Numbered from the stretch's first letter, positions 17,548 through 25,838 are shown. The stretch is 55,576 nucleotides of DNA from Marinobacter halodurans (GCF_004327985.1 NZ_SJDL01000036.1:1-55576), one strand, 5' to 3'. Notes: generated by a model not told the origin, from the letters alone. Numbers and translations: made by a program.

Positions 17548-18045
17548 TCAATCCCACTGCTTGATGCGCATGGCCGGCTCGAAAGCGGGTGCCCGCGCGT
17601 CAATCACCAGCTCGTACTGGGCCTTGCCGGTGGCCTTCCGGATGGTGAAGCTGGCGTCCTTGCGGTAGTAGTGGTCGTTCGCGCCCTGCCCGTTGAACAC
17701 CGCACTCAGTTCATGCTCGCCGGCCGCCAGGTTGCCGAGGTAGAGGCGTTGCACACCGCCCTGCTCGAGTGCCTTGCGTTCCCGTTCGCTGTACAGGTGG
17801 GACACCGCCGGATGGCCGTCGAGGGCCAGTTCTACGGAGTCGAGAACGAAATAGTCGCGGGCGTTGAAGGACAGATAGACCGCCACCTGGGTGTTGGCCG
17901 GGTTGAGGATGTCCTCTTCCAACTGGAATAGCGTGTGATTGAGAGCGGCAACATCCGCCTTGAGTGAGGCGATATCGTCACTGAGGGGTTCGGCCGCCAG
18001 CGCACCGGTGACCAGCAGGCCGGTGATCAGCAGGATAAGGCGCAT
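17548..18045 (-). CDS. Periplasmic protein, first gene of the ExbB/TPR operon
   Basis: 165 residues. There is a clear signal peptide (MRLILLITGLLVTGALA, cleavage before AEPLSD), then a short helical segment and a beta-rich domain (VYLSFNARDYFVLDSVELAL ... GEHELSAVFNGQG) that resembles a carbohydrate-binding or Ig-like sandwich; I do not recognise the family. It heads the minus-strand operon and ends 12 bp before the likely start of the next gene. As a secreted protein in front of TPR and motor genes, it is probably a periplasmic subunit of the same complex. Confidence 0.75.
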   Translation of the reverse strand: MRLILLITGLLVTGALAAEPLSDDIASLKADVAALNHTLFQLEEDILNPANTQVAVYLSFNARDYFVLDSVELALDGHPAVSHLYSERERKALEQGGVQRLYLGNLAAGEHELSAVFNGQGANDHYYRKDASFTIRKATGKAQYELVIDARAPAFEPAMRIKQWD

Positions 18046-18191
18046 CGGTAATCTCTCGATCGGTGTCCTGAAGGTTCACGGAGCCCAAAGACAGCAGGCT
18101 TTCGGTAACAAAGCGTAACACCGGCCCGCCCGCTGAAACGGTACCTGGATCACCAAATGAAAAGTCGAAGCGCCCGCCCAGGGACAAACTG

Positions 18192-18220
18192 TCGACAACA
18201 TTTACACATACCCTTACAAA
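18192..18220 (+). promoter_or_regulatory. Candidate sigma-70 promoter of the small RNA
   Basis: TCGACA (18192-18197, 5 of 6 to the -35 consensus) and TACAAA (18215-18220), 17 bp apart. The predicted start is near 18227. The -10 match is only moderate. Confidence 0.35.
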
Positions 18221-18226
18221 GAGTAG

Positions 18227-18401
18227 GCCGGTAAACAGTGAGGACGTGTAAAACTGGATTAGGAGGCTGTTTTTGATGTCTTTTTTTCAGGCTGGCAAAG
18301 CACGTGCTTTGATCGTATTGCGGTGTAATTCTTCGATGAAGGGTAAACCGTTCGATATGCCGAGCTTCGCCGATGCGCCTCAACCGCATCGGCTTTTTTT
18401 T
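18227..18401 (+). ncRNA. Candidate small RNA ending in a strong terminator
   Basis: No plus-strand gene precedes the perfect terminator at 18369-18401, so a short transcript must be what ends there. From the candidate promoter it would be about 175 nt. Inside is a perfect 16-nt palindrome, CAAAGCACGTGCTTTG (18296-18311). An AGGAGG with an ATG 9 nt later (18276) is also present. That reading frame runs through the terminator, so a protein is less likely than an RNA, although a leader peptide is possible. Several GGA triplets occur in the 5' half, but the pattern is not clearly that of RsmY/RsmZ. No known RNA family is recognised. Confidence 0.4.
18369..18401 (+). terminator. Rho-independent terminator, plus strand
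   Basis: GCCGATGCG (18369-18377) pairs perfectly with CGCATCGGC (18385-18393) around a 7-nt loop and is followed by eight T (18394-18401). It is among the strongest terminators in the window, although no plus-strand protein gene lies upstream. Confidence 0.9.
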
Positions 18402-18437
18402 GCTCTGCGATGCATGAATGCGCTAACAGGCAGGTGG

Positions 18438-18530
18438 GTTGGTACTGACGCAGGAAGCCCAACGGGGCAAGACAACAGGTCACCCCATCCTCGCCCGATT
18501 GTTTGTTGGGCTTCCTGCGTCAGCGCCAAC
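18438..18530. repeat. REP-like inverted pair
   Basis: A 26-bp unit at 18438-18463 recurs in inverted orientation at 18505-18530 with two mismatches, separated by 41 bp. The core is GACGCAGGAAGCCCAAC. The GTAGGTTGG...CCAACCTACG style is that of short palindromic repeats dispersed in the intergenic DNA of many gammaproteobacteria. It lies downstream of the VWA operon end (18616) and could block exonucleases or transcription there. Confidence 0.7.
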
Positions 18531-18615
18531 CTACGAAGCGGAAGGGTAACCACAGTGTTTCCGGTGGCAGTTGCGCGCCGGGGATGGGAGCCTCGGCGCG
18601 CCACTGCCCGTCGGA

Positions 18616-19794
18616 TTATTTGCTGAGGAACCGCATAGCCGATTCCAGCCCGTCAATGGTCAGCGGATACATGTGATCCCCAACCAACTGGCGGGTCATG
18701 CCGATGGAACCACCGGTTCCCCAGTAGTTCTCCGGCAACGGATTGAGCCAGACCACCTTGCGGAAATGGTCCTGCAGGCGCTGGAACCAGACCGCGCCGG
18801 CTTCCTCGTTCCAGTGCTCGATGGAGCCACCGGGATGGGATATCTCATACGGTGCCATGCTCGCGTCACCGACAAAGATCACCTTATAGTCCGGCGAGTA
18901 CTTGTGGAGGATATCCCAGGTGCTGGTGGTCTCGTTGAGTCGCCGCACGTTGTTCGTCCACACGCTTTCATAGATGAAGTTGTGGAAGTAGAAGTACTCC
19001 ATGTGCTTGAACTCAACGCGGGCGGCCGAGAACAGTTCCTCGCAGACGCGGATGTGCGGATCCATGGAACCGCCCACATCGAAGAACAGCAGGACCTTGA
19101 CCGCATTGTGGCGCTCCGGAACCATTTTCAGGTCCAGGTAGCCGGCGTTTCGGGCCGTGGACCGAATCGTGTCGTCCATATCCAGTTGATCGGCGGCACC
19201 CTGTCGGGCAAATTTACGTAACCGTCTCAGCGCAACCTTGATGTTGCGGATACCCAGCGTGATGCTGTCATCCAGGTCCTTGAAGCCCCGCTTTTCCCAG
19301 ACCTTGAGCGCCCGGCCATGACGTCCCTTCTCCTGGCCGATGCGGAAACCTTCCGGGTTGTAGCCGTGGGCCCCGAACGGCGAGGTGCCGCCGGTCCCGA
19401 TCTGGCGGTTGCCGCCCTGGTGGCGCTCTTTCTGGTTTTCCAGGCGATCCTTGAAGGCATCGATCAGCTCCTGCAAACCACCGAGCGAATCAATCTTCGC
19501 CTTTTCCTCTTCTGACAACTGCTTCTCGAATTCCTTGCGCAGCCAGTCTTCCGGGATCAGCTGCTGTATCAGGTCGTCGAGATTTTCGATGCCGTCGAAG
19601 TAAGTGGTGAACGCCCGGTCAAACTTGTCGTAATGCCGCTCGTCCTTCACCAGGCACAGGCGTGCCAGGTAATAGAACTCCTCCATGTCGGCGAAGGCCA
19701 GACGGTGCTGCAGCGCGTCCACCAGATCGAGATACTCACGCAGGCTGGCCGGCACCCGGGCACGGCGGACCTCCATGAAAAAATCAATCAGCAT
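18616..19794 (-). CDS. VWA domain protein, CoxE-like
   Basis: 392 residues. The C-terminal half is a von Willebrand factor A fold of the CoxE-like type. The metal-ion site is FFDVGGSMD (Asp239, Ser243), where the usual D-x-S-x-S has Gly for the first Ser. The N-terminal half is helical and charged (residues 70-130). No signal peptide is present, so it should be cytoplasmic. MoxR ATPases with such partners act as chaperones that mature or insert cofactors into other proteins. It lies 27 bp after the MoxR gene with a strong AAGGAGG site, so it is co-expressed. The client protein is not evident. Confidence 0.88.
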   Translation of the reverse strand: MLIDFFMEVRRARVPASLREYLDLVDALQHRLAFADMEEFYYLARLCLVKDERHYDKFDRAFTTYFDGIENLDDLIQQLIPEDWLRKEFEKQLSEEEKAKIDSLGGLQELIDAFKDRLENQKERHQGGNRQIGTGGTSPFGAHGYNPEGFRIGQEKGRHGRALKVWEKRGFKDLDDSITLGIRNIKVALRRLRKFARQGAADQLDMDDTIRSTARNAGYLDLKMVPERHNAVKVLLFFDVGGSMDPHIRVCEELFSAARVEFKHMEYFYFHNFIYESVWTNNVRRLNETTSTWDILHKYSPDYKVIFVGDASMAPYEISHPGGSIEHWNEEAGAVWFQRLQDHFRKVVWLNPLPENYWGTGGSIGMTRQLVGDHMYPLTIDGLESAMRFLSK

Positions 19795-19821
19795 AGTGTC
19801 CTCCTTACAGAGGCCGTCGGA

Positions 19822-20664
19822 TCAGCTCCGGCGACGCGCCATGAAGGCCAGTTTCTGCAACAGGTGAACGTCCTGCTCGTTCTTGACCAGGGCACCATAG
19901 AGTGGCGGCAGCGCCGAGGAAGTGTCCTTTTCCTGCAACATCTTGGCGGACAGTTCGTCGGCCATCAGCAGCTTGAGCCAGTCCACCAGCTCGGAGGTGG
20001 ACGGTTTTTTCTTCAGCCCGGGCACCTTGCGCACGTCGAAGAAGACTTCCAGGGCATCGCGCACGATCTGTTGCTGCACATTGGGGAAATGCACGTCGAC
20101 GATGCTCTTCATCGTGTCGTGATCCGGGAAGCTGATGTAGTGGAAGAAGCAGCGGCGCAGGAAAGCGTCCGGCAACTCTTTCTCGTTGTTGCTGGTGATG
20201 ACCACGATCGGCCGGCGCTCCGCCTTGACCACTTTCTGGGTCTCGTAGACGTAGAACTCCATGCGATCGAGTTCCAGCAGCAGGTCGTTGGGAAATTCGA
20301 TGTCCGCCTTGTCGATCTCGTCGATCAACAGCACCACCTGCTCGTCCGCCTCGAACGCTTCCCACAGCTTGCCCTTGACGATGTAGTTGCTGATGTCGTG
20401 CACCTTGTCGTCACCGAGCTGGGAGTCGCGCAAGCGGGATACGGCATCGTATTCATAAAGCCCCTGCTGGGCCTTGGTGGTGGACTTGATGTGCCAGGTA
20501 ATCAGCCTTGCGCCGACACCTTCAGCCAGCTCTTCGGCCAGCATGGTCTTGCCGGTGCCCGGCTCGCCCTTGATCAGTAGCGGGCGCTGCAGGGTGATGG
20601 CGGCGTTGACGGCCATCTGGAGGTCTTCGGTGGCAACGTATTTATCGGTACCCGTAAACTTCAT
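19822..20664 (-). CDS. MoxR-family AAA+ ATPase
   Basis: 280 residues. Walker A is GEPGTGKT and Walker B is VVLLIDEIDKAD, followed by the MoxR-typical second region with the sensor (ITSNNEKELPDAFLRRCFFH). MoxR proteins form hexamers that work with VWA-domain partners. The start ATG has AAGGA about 8 nt upstream. The gene is placed directly before the CoxE-like VWA gene and after a membrane-anchored VWA gene, giving a VWA-MoxR-VWA set. Short C-terminal residues follow the AAA lid, as expected for the family. Confidence 0.93.
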   Translation of the reverse strand: MKFTGTDKYVATEDLQMAVNAAITLQRPLLIKGEPGTGKTMLAEELAEGVGARLITWHIKSTTKAQQGLYEYDAVSRLRDSQLGDDKVHDISNYIVKGKLWEAFEADEQVVLLIDEIDKADIEFPNDLLLELDRMEFYVYETQKVVKAERRPIVVITSNNEKELPDAFLRRCFFHYISFPDHDTMKSIVDVHFPNVQQQIVRDALEVFFDVRKVPGLKKKPSTSELVDWLKLLMADELSAKMLQEKDTSSALPPLYGALVKNEQDVHLLQKLAFMARRRS

Positions 20665-20731
20665 GGTGTCTGTCCTTTTTCTGGGTCAGGTGTGGTTCTC
20701 ACATGCCTGAGGAGCGCACAGGATCCCAACG

Positions 20732-23398
20732 TTATTCTGATTTTTTGTCGTCGGGATCCTCACCCTCCGAGTCACCTCGCTTGCGTTCCTCGTCTTCGAG
20801 GTCCGGCAGGTCGTCGATGTCGGAGAGGTCAAAATCTTCAAGGGAATAGTCGTCTTCCTCATCCTCCGTTCCCGCGGGATCGGCCAGGATGTCCTCATCC
20901 GCCGCGGCGAGGTCCGCCTCGTCCCGGCGGGCTTCTTCCAGGAAACGTTCGATATCGTCAGCCGTCTCGTCCGCTTCCCGGGGCAAGGCTCCGGGTTCCT
21001 CGTCGGTCGGCCACTCCTCGTCGGCGGCGGGGATTTCAGGCGGCTGTTCGTCCAGCGTCGGAATCTCCTCATCGACGTCCCCTGCCGTCGGTTCGGCGGT
21101 CTCGGAGGCCAACGGCGGCTCGGCCTCTTCCTCGGCAGCCGGCATCCCGTCCGGGGTCGGTTCCTCTGCGAGAGGGGGTTCCTCCTCGACCACCGGCGGT
21201 ATTTCCGTTTCCTCTTCCGGCGCCTCCCCGGTCACCGCGTCGTCCGCGACGGCAACCGGAGGCTCTTCACTGTCCGCCTCGGGTTCCACCTGCTCTTCGG
21301 GCTCTTCATCCACTGCTGGCTCGGACGGCTCATCGGCATCTGCCCGGGCGTCCGGGTCCCCGTCAGCCTTGCTGCCCTTACGACGCGCACGGACGACGGC
21401 GAAAGCCATCGCGGCGATGGCCAACAGGCCGCCGCCCGCCCCCCAGGCCCATGCGGGAATACTCGCCAGCAACGATGCCTCCTCGGACTTCTGCGGTTCG
21501 GGTGCCGCCTTGGGCTCGGGTTCAGCCGCCGGCGCGGGTGAAGGCTCGGGCTCAGCCGGCGTCTCGACCTGCGATGTATCAATGGGCGGTGCTATCGCCG
21601 GCTCGGACGTCGCCGCTTCCGCGGGGGGCTCATCACCGGATTCGTCCGCTGTCGGTTCCTGCGCCGCCGGCTCGGGCGTAGCGGCAGCCTCGGACAACAA
21701 CGGCTGCCCGGTCGTGGACGACTCCGGCGCGGTGCCGGCCGGCTGCTCATCGCCCGCCTGCGTCACCGTTTCGGCACTCAACGAGGTATAGGCCGCCTGG
21801 TCGCCGCCCTGACGGGGGAAGGTCGCGGTGAAGGCCGGCGGCGAATAATTCAGTGGCTGCCCGGAATCCGTGCTTCCCTGGAAACGCACACTGATTTGAT
21901 AGTCACCGTCACCGGACGACGGTTTGATCACCTTACGCCAGACGCCGGCCTGCTCGTCGAACGGCACCTTATCGAACCCGGTATCGTCGCCCTGACCGGG
22001 CGCCTGGACCCGGACGCCGACCATCGTATTGTGGCGGTCCAGGTCCGGATGCTCCGGCCGGACTTCGAGCACATACTGGCTGTCACTGCCCTGGCCCTCA
22101 CCTTCGACCGTCACGCTGACCGGCGGACGCAGGGTGATGCGGGCGCTGAACTGGCGGGCGAAGGTCTTGCCGTCTGCGACCAGTTTGAGATCGTAGGTGC
22201 CGGGTTCGCTGAGCTTGTCGATGGTATCCGAGTACACCCCATCGGCAGGCGGCGTCTCGCCCGACAGCCGCTTGGTTCCGGACCGGCCATCCTGGGTCGA
22301 GAGTGTCAGGGAGACATCCAGCACCCCCAGGAAATCCGGGTTGGTGATGGGCTTGTCGTGATCGTAGAAAGAGGCGTCGACCGACACCGGCTGGCCGGTG
22401 TAGAAGAAATTCGGCAGCGGCGACACCGCCATGCGCAGATCGCTGACCACCGTCACCCGGGATTGCGCCCCGAGTTCACCGTCAACCTGCCATTCGCCTT
22501 CGGCCGGCTTGTCGACCGTGATCAGGTCGTAGGCCTCTTCCGAATACCAGCGCACATTGTCCGGATGCCGGTCGTGGGTCACTCGCTTGCGATCGGGCGT
22601 CATCAGTGCCAGGGGCTGGTCGTCGCCCTCGTGAAAGATCAGTGCGGTGAATTCGTGAACGTCTTCGCTGATCCGGAAGCGTTTATTCTCGATCGGCACT
22701 TCCGGTTGCGGTGCGGCGGTATTGAGCGTTTCGGCGAAGACGCGGTTCAGGGCATCGGCATCCGGTGCCACCGAGAAAGTCCCCCCGGTCTCCACGGCAA
22801 GGCGTTCCAGCAGCGCCAGGTCGGCGTTGTCGGACAGCGCAATGGTGTGGATGGTCGCACCTCGCGAGCGGATGCGATCCACAACCTCGTCCAGGATGCG
22901 GTTACGCTCGCGGGCATTGACGGCGGCGTCCCGGGAAATGTCCACGACGCCATCGGTCAACAGGATGAAGTGGGTGTTGTCGAAACGACGATCGCCGTAG
23001 AAGTCGTCGCTGGCGACTTCCAGGGCCTCGCCGATATTGGTCCGTAACGCGACCGAATTGATCTCAGGGGACCGCTTGACGGCCATCTCGCGCCACTTTG
23101 GCGTGACCTCGCCCGACGGCACCAGCATGTTGACGTACTGGCCGAACGTCCACACGCCACCACGGGCGTCGTCCGGCAACATCCGGGCCAGCAGGCGGAC
23201 GGCCGGCCGGCGCAGGTTGTTCGGGTCGCTGTCCTTCATGCTCCCGGAGATATCCACCACAATGCGGACATCCTGGGGTTCCGGCAACGCCGGCGACTTG
23301 GCCCCATCGGCCGACTGGGCCATCGCCCGGGAAGCCTGAAAACCAAACAGAACCAATAAGAGGAAAAGCAGAGAGCGGGGCCAGTGAGCTGTCATCAT
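20732..23398 (-). CDS. Membrane-anchored VWA protein with acidic tail
   Basis: 888 residues. A signal peptide (about 1-27) is followed by a VWA domain with an intact metal site (VVDISGSMKD, about residue 50) and WTFGQYVNML. Beta-rich Ig-like segments extend to about 540, then a Pro/Glu/Ala-rich linker, one membrane helix near 650 (AWGAGGGLLAIAAMAFAVV) and a long cytoplasmic tail dominated by Glu, Asp and Pro. It resembles the conserved family TIGR03503, as far as I recall. The N-terminal domains should face the periplasm. It is upstream of the MoxR gene by 67 bp on the same strand. The function is unknown; a substrate or sensor for the MoxR system is plausible. Confidence 0.82.
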   Translation of the reverse strand: MMTAHWPRSLLFLLLVLFGFQASRAMAQSADGAKSPALPEPQDVRIVVDISGSMKDSDPNNLRRPAVRLLARMLPDDARGGVWTFGQYVNMLVPSGEVTPKWREMAVKRSPEINSVALRTNIGEALEVASDDFYGDRRFDNTHFILLTDGVVDISRDAAVNARERNRILDEVVDRIRSRGATIHTIALSDNADLALLERLAVETGGTFSVAPDADALNRVFAETLNTAAPQPEVPIENKRFRISEDVHEFTALIFHEGDDQPLALMTPDRKRVTHDRHPDNVRWYSEEAYDLITVDKPAEGEWQVDGELGAQSRVTVVSDLRMAVSPLPNFFYTGQPVSVDASFYDHDKPITNPDFLGVLDVSLTLSTQDGRSGTKRLSGETPPADGVYSDTIDKLSEPGTYDLKLVADGKTFARQFSARITLRPPVSVTVEGEGQGSDSQYVLEVRPEHPDLDRHNTMVGVRVQAPGQGDDTGFDKVPFDEQAGVWRKVIKPSSGDGDYQISVRFQGSTDSGQPLNYSPPAFTATFPRQGGDQAAYTSLSAETVTQAGDEQPAGTAPESSTTGQPLLSEAAATPEPAAQEPTADESGDEPPAEAATSEPAIAPPIDTSQVETPAEPEPSPAPAAEPEPKAAPEPQKSEEASLLASIPAWAWGAGGGLLAIAAMAFAVVRARRKGSKADGDPDARADADEPSEPAVDEEPEEQVEPEADSEEPPVAVADDAVTGEAPEEETEIPPVVEEEPPLAEEPTPDGMPAAEEEAEPPLASETAEPTAGDVDEEIPTLDEQPPEIPAADEEWPTDEEPGALPREADETADDIERFLEEARRDEADLAAADEDILADPAGTEDEEDDYSLEDFDLSDIDDLPDLEDEERKRGDSEGEDPDDKKSE

Positions 23399-23574
23399 AG
23401 GGGATTAAACTGTCGCGCCGATTAACGTGTCTGACGGAGGTTAGCGCAAGCAGGGCCGCCCCGAAAAGCGGTTTCACCTGCCCAGGGCCTGGAACGCGTT
23501 ACGATTTCCCGCCCCGGACCAACGTTCTCCGATACCAAAAGACGTACAGGCGGCGCCTCTGATGCCGGCAGGAC

Positions 23575-23943
23575 TCAGGCCTCCCGGCGCCAGATCCGGA
23601 CCCGAACCAGGTCCAGTATCCATACGATCAGGACACAACCGCCGACCAACACCATGTTGGAAAAGGCGCGGGCAGCCTCGCCAGCGTCGCCGAGTATGGA
23701 TTCATAGCCTCCATGCAACCAGGCCGGAATCCACCAGTTGGCCGCCTCGGTGGATTCCACCGGCGTCAGCAGCAATACGGCGAAGGCGGCCAGGATCAGG
23801 GTTCGAATGCCGTACACCGGGATGATGCGCAGCATGCGCGACATCAGGAAAAAGAAAATCAGAAAGCCAACGGCATAGAGCGCCCAGAATATCAGGTAGG
23901 CCGCCTGGGCCTGCGAGTCCATCTGAATTGGTAAATCGATCAC
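23575..23943 (-). CDS. Small conserved-type membrane protein
   Basis: 122 residues with about three hydrophobic helices (residues 15-37, 47-62 and 95-112) and a basic C-terminus. No known family is recognised. The GTG at 23943 lies directly next to the stop codon of the YcgN gene. An ATG seven codons later (23922) is the alternative and lacks a ribosome binding site. It is the last gene of the rnd-ycgL-ycgN run. About 175 bp without features follow before the VWA gene. Confidence 0.7.
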   Translation of the reverse strand: MIDLPIQMDSQAQAAYLIFWALYAVGFLIFFFLMSRMLRIIPVYGIRTLILAAFAVLLLTPVESTEAANWWIPAWLHGGYESILGDAGEAARAFSNMVLVGGCVLIVWILDLVRVRIWRREA

Positions 23944-24390
23944 TTAAAGCACCCAATGAATGATGTGTTCTTCCCAGTCCGCTTCCGGCACGCTGGCGTT
24001 GGAAACGGTGCGGTGGCGCACGGAAACCTGGGCCCGATGGACACTGTCAGGATCACCGGATACCAGAGGATGCCACTCCGGCAACGGTTTGTCCTCCGCC
24101 AGCAGGCGGTAGGCGCAGGTCTGCGGCAGCCAGTGGAAATCGCCCACGCTGTCCGGAGTCAGGACAATGCAATCCGGCACCTTTTCCTGGCGCCGGCTGT
24201 AGACCGTGCACTGGCAGCTGTCGCCGTCCATGTATTCGCAGGCCAGATCGGTGTAGTACACCTCGCCCGTGTCCTCGTCCTCGAGTTTGGTCAGGCAGCA
24301 CTTGCCACAGCCGTCGCAGAGCGATTCCCACTCTTCACGCGTCATCTCGTGAAAGTGCTTACGTTGCCAGAAAGGGATCGCCGCGATCAT
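23944..24390 (-). CDS. ycgN: YcgN-family cysteine cluster protein (UPF0260)
   Basis: 148 residues, the usual length of the family. The cysteine cluster is conserved: CDGCGKCC (residues 25-32), then CEYMDGDSCQC, the Cys of VPDC and the Cys of LPQTCAYR. The cysteines suggest a zinc or iron-sulfur site; the biochemical role is not established. The ATG overlaps the last base of the ycgL stop, so the two are translationally coupled. Confidence 0.95.
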   Translation of the reverse strand: MIAAIPFWQRKHFHEMTREEWESLCDGCGKCCLTKLEDEDTGEVYYTDLACEYMDGDSCQCTVYSRRQEKVPDCIVLTPDSVGDFHWLPQTCAYRLLAEDKPLPEWHPLVSGDPDSVHRAQVSVRHRTVSNASVPEADWEEHIIHWVL

Positions 24391-24674
24391 TACTCTTTCT
24401 TCAGCTTTTGCTTGAACTCAACGATGTAATCGTCCTGCTCCTGGGGCATCTGCAGGTAGAAGTCCTTTTCCTCGATGGCCGAGAGCACCTCTTCGCCGGT
24501 GGCGCGCGCCAGCTTGCGGTCCGGGGTCAGAAGCAGGTCCATGGTGTGCTGCGGCGTCCCGAAGATGCTGCGCAGTCCCTCCGGCAACTCGTCCCAGACC
24601 TGGTTGCGACGGACAAACAGGTAGGTGTCGGCTTTCTTGCTGCTGCGGAATACGGATACAAACTGCCGGTTCAT
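24390..24674 (-). CDS. ycgL: YcgL domain protein
   Basis: 94 residues, a single YcgL domain (VFRSSKKADTYLFV near the start, LLTPDRKLARA in the middle, DFYLQMPQ near the end). It is a small cytoplasmic protein of unknown function widespread in gammaproteobacteria. Its ATG overlaps the TGA of rnd (ATGA) and its stop overlaps the ycgN start, the conserved rnd-ycgL-ycgN arrangement. Confidence 0.95.
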   Translation of the reverse strand: MNRQFVSVFRSSKKADTYLFVRRNQVWDELPEGLRSIFGTPQHTMDLLLTPDRKLARATGEEVLSAIEEKDFYLQMPQEQDDYIVEFKQKLKKE

Positions 24675-25795
24675 TCGCTCAATACTCTCGATACGTCGTC
24701 CAGGACGGGCGCCAGCATTTCACCGCGCCATCCCTCCGTGAAAAAACGGGCCGCGTCGTCATCGCTGTGCCAGCGGCGGATACAGGCCTCAATGCGCTTG
24801 CGCGGGGCCACCAGTTCGATCGGCACGTCGCTCGCTTCCGCCTCGTGCCGGAACAGTCGCTTGACCTGTTTGAACAGTCCCTGCTCCTCGCGGGTCAACG
24901 GCGTCTCAATTCTATCAGCAATGTCACCGGAGGATCTGCCACGCTCGACGCAGGCCAGCAATATCTCACCGTAGCGACGCACCACCACCGGAGGCACGTC
25001 CTCGATGGCGCCCAGCGCGCCCTTGCTCTCCGGCAGGCGCTCGGCGATGCGGATCAGCGCGGCATCGGACAGGACGCGGTTGCGAGGCCTGTCGCGCAGT
25101 CGGCATTCCTGTTCGCGCCAGGCTGCCAGCTCCCGGAGGACCGCCTGCTGACGCGGCTTGAGCTGCCAGCCGCCGCGTATTTTCAGGTAGTACTCCTGCG
25201 GCTCGCCCTGGTGGGCCAGATCCCTGGCGAATCGCTCGTTTTCTTCCAGCCAGGCGCTGTAGAAGCCCCGCTTTTCCAGCAACGCCTTGAGGTGCTCGAA
25301 CATCGGCTCCAGGTAGCGGATATCCTCCAGGGCGTACTGGCACTGTGCGTCCGTCAGCGGCCTCGCCAGCCAGTCCGAACGGGTCGCGGACTTGTCGACG
25401 GTCACGTTGAACAGCGTTTCCACCAGCTTGGCGTAACCGACCGAAAAGCCCAGCCCGGCGAGGGCACAGGCCAGTTGCAGATCGAGCACAGCCCGGGGCT
25501 CGAGATCCAGCCAGTGCCGGAACAGTTCCATGTCCTCGCTCATGGCATACAGCAACTTGGGCCGCTCCGTGCCTGCCAGGCATTCACGGAAAGCCTGCGA
25601 CGCCTCCGCCACGGCGGGTTCCACCAGTCGCAGGTCGTCGCCGAGGCCCAACTGCACCAGCCCCGGGATCGGGAAAAAGGTGCTGACCCGCTCGAACTCG
25701 GTGTCCAGGGCCAGCGGGCGATCCGGCGCCTGCGCCAGCCAGTTGTCGAGTTCGTCGGGCGTTTCCAGCCAGCGCACGGTGGGGGTATCGGTCAT
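24671..25795 (-). CDS. rnd: Ribonuclease D
   Basis: 374 residues, matching E. coli RNase D (375). It is a 3'-5' exoribonuclease that trims tRNA precursors. The DEDD exonuclease motifs are visible (LALDTEFERV, the region DLQLACALAG and QCQYALEDIRYL), followed by a HRDC domain (about residues 205-290). I start at the ATG at 25795 (MTDTPTVRW). The frame stays open another 38 codons upstream, but that stretch overlaps recR and is not family-like. It overlaps ycgL at its 3' end. Confidence 0.95.
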   Translation of the reverse strand: MTDTPTVRWLETPDELDNWLAQAPDRPLALDTEFERVSTFFPIPGLVQLGLGDDLRLVEPAVAEASQAFRECLAGTERPKLLYAMSEDMELFRHWLDLEPRAVLDLQLACALAGLGFSVGYAKLVETLFNVTVDKSATRSDWLARPLTDAQCQYALEDIRYLEPMFEHLKALLEKRGFYSAWLEENERFARDLAHQGEPQEYYLKIRGGWQLKPRQQAVLRELAAWREQECRLRDRPRNRVLSDAALIRIAERLPESKGALGAIEDVPPVVVRRYGEILLACVERGRSSGDIADRIETPLTREEQGLFKQVKRLFRHEAEASDVPIELVAPRKRIEACIRRWHSDDDAARFFTEGWRGEMLAPVLDDVSRVLSE

Positions 25796-25838
25796 GAAGC
25801 TATCCAGGTTGAATGGGAGGCGTTTCGGGTGGAGGGAA

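Larger units (their letters stand above)
18046..18615. other. 570-bp intergenic region with sRNA candidate and REP pair
   Basis: Between the divergent start of the ExbB/TPR operon and the end of the VWA operon. It holds a candidate plus-strand promoter (18192-18220), a strong plus-strand terminator (18369-18401) and an inverted REP-like pair (18438-18530). The leader and promoter of the ExbB/TPR operon must lie in 18046-18200, but no promoter there was convincing. Confidence 0.6.

Noticed and set aside
18240-18401. Cyclic-di-GMP (GEMM) riboswitch
   Set aside because: GGGTAAACC resembles part of the GEMM core, but the second conserved block (ACGCAAAGCC) is absent and no gene follows the terminator on this strand.
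18227-18401. RsmY/RsmZ-type regulator RNA
   Set aside because: Some GGA triplets are present, but they are not regularly placed in hairpin loops and are missing from the 3' half.
18276-18626. Plus-strand protein gene starting after AGGAGG
   Set aside because: The frame runs through the strong terminator and the REP pair and has no family-like sequence; an RNA is more likely, though a short leader peptide cannot be excluded.
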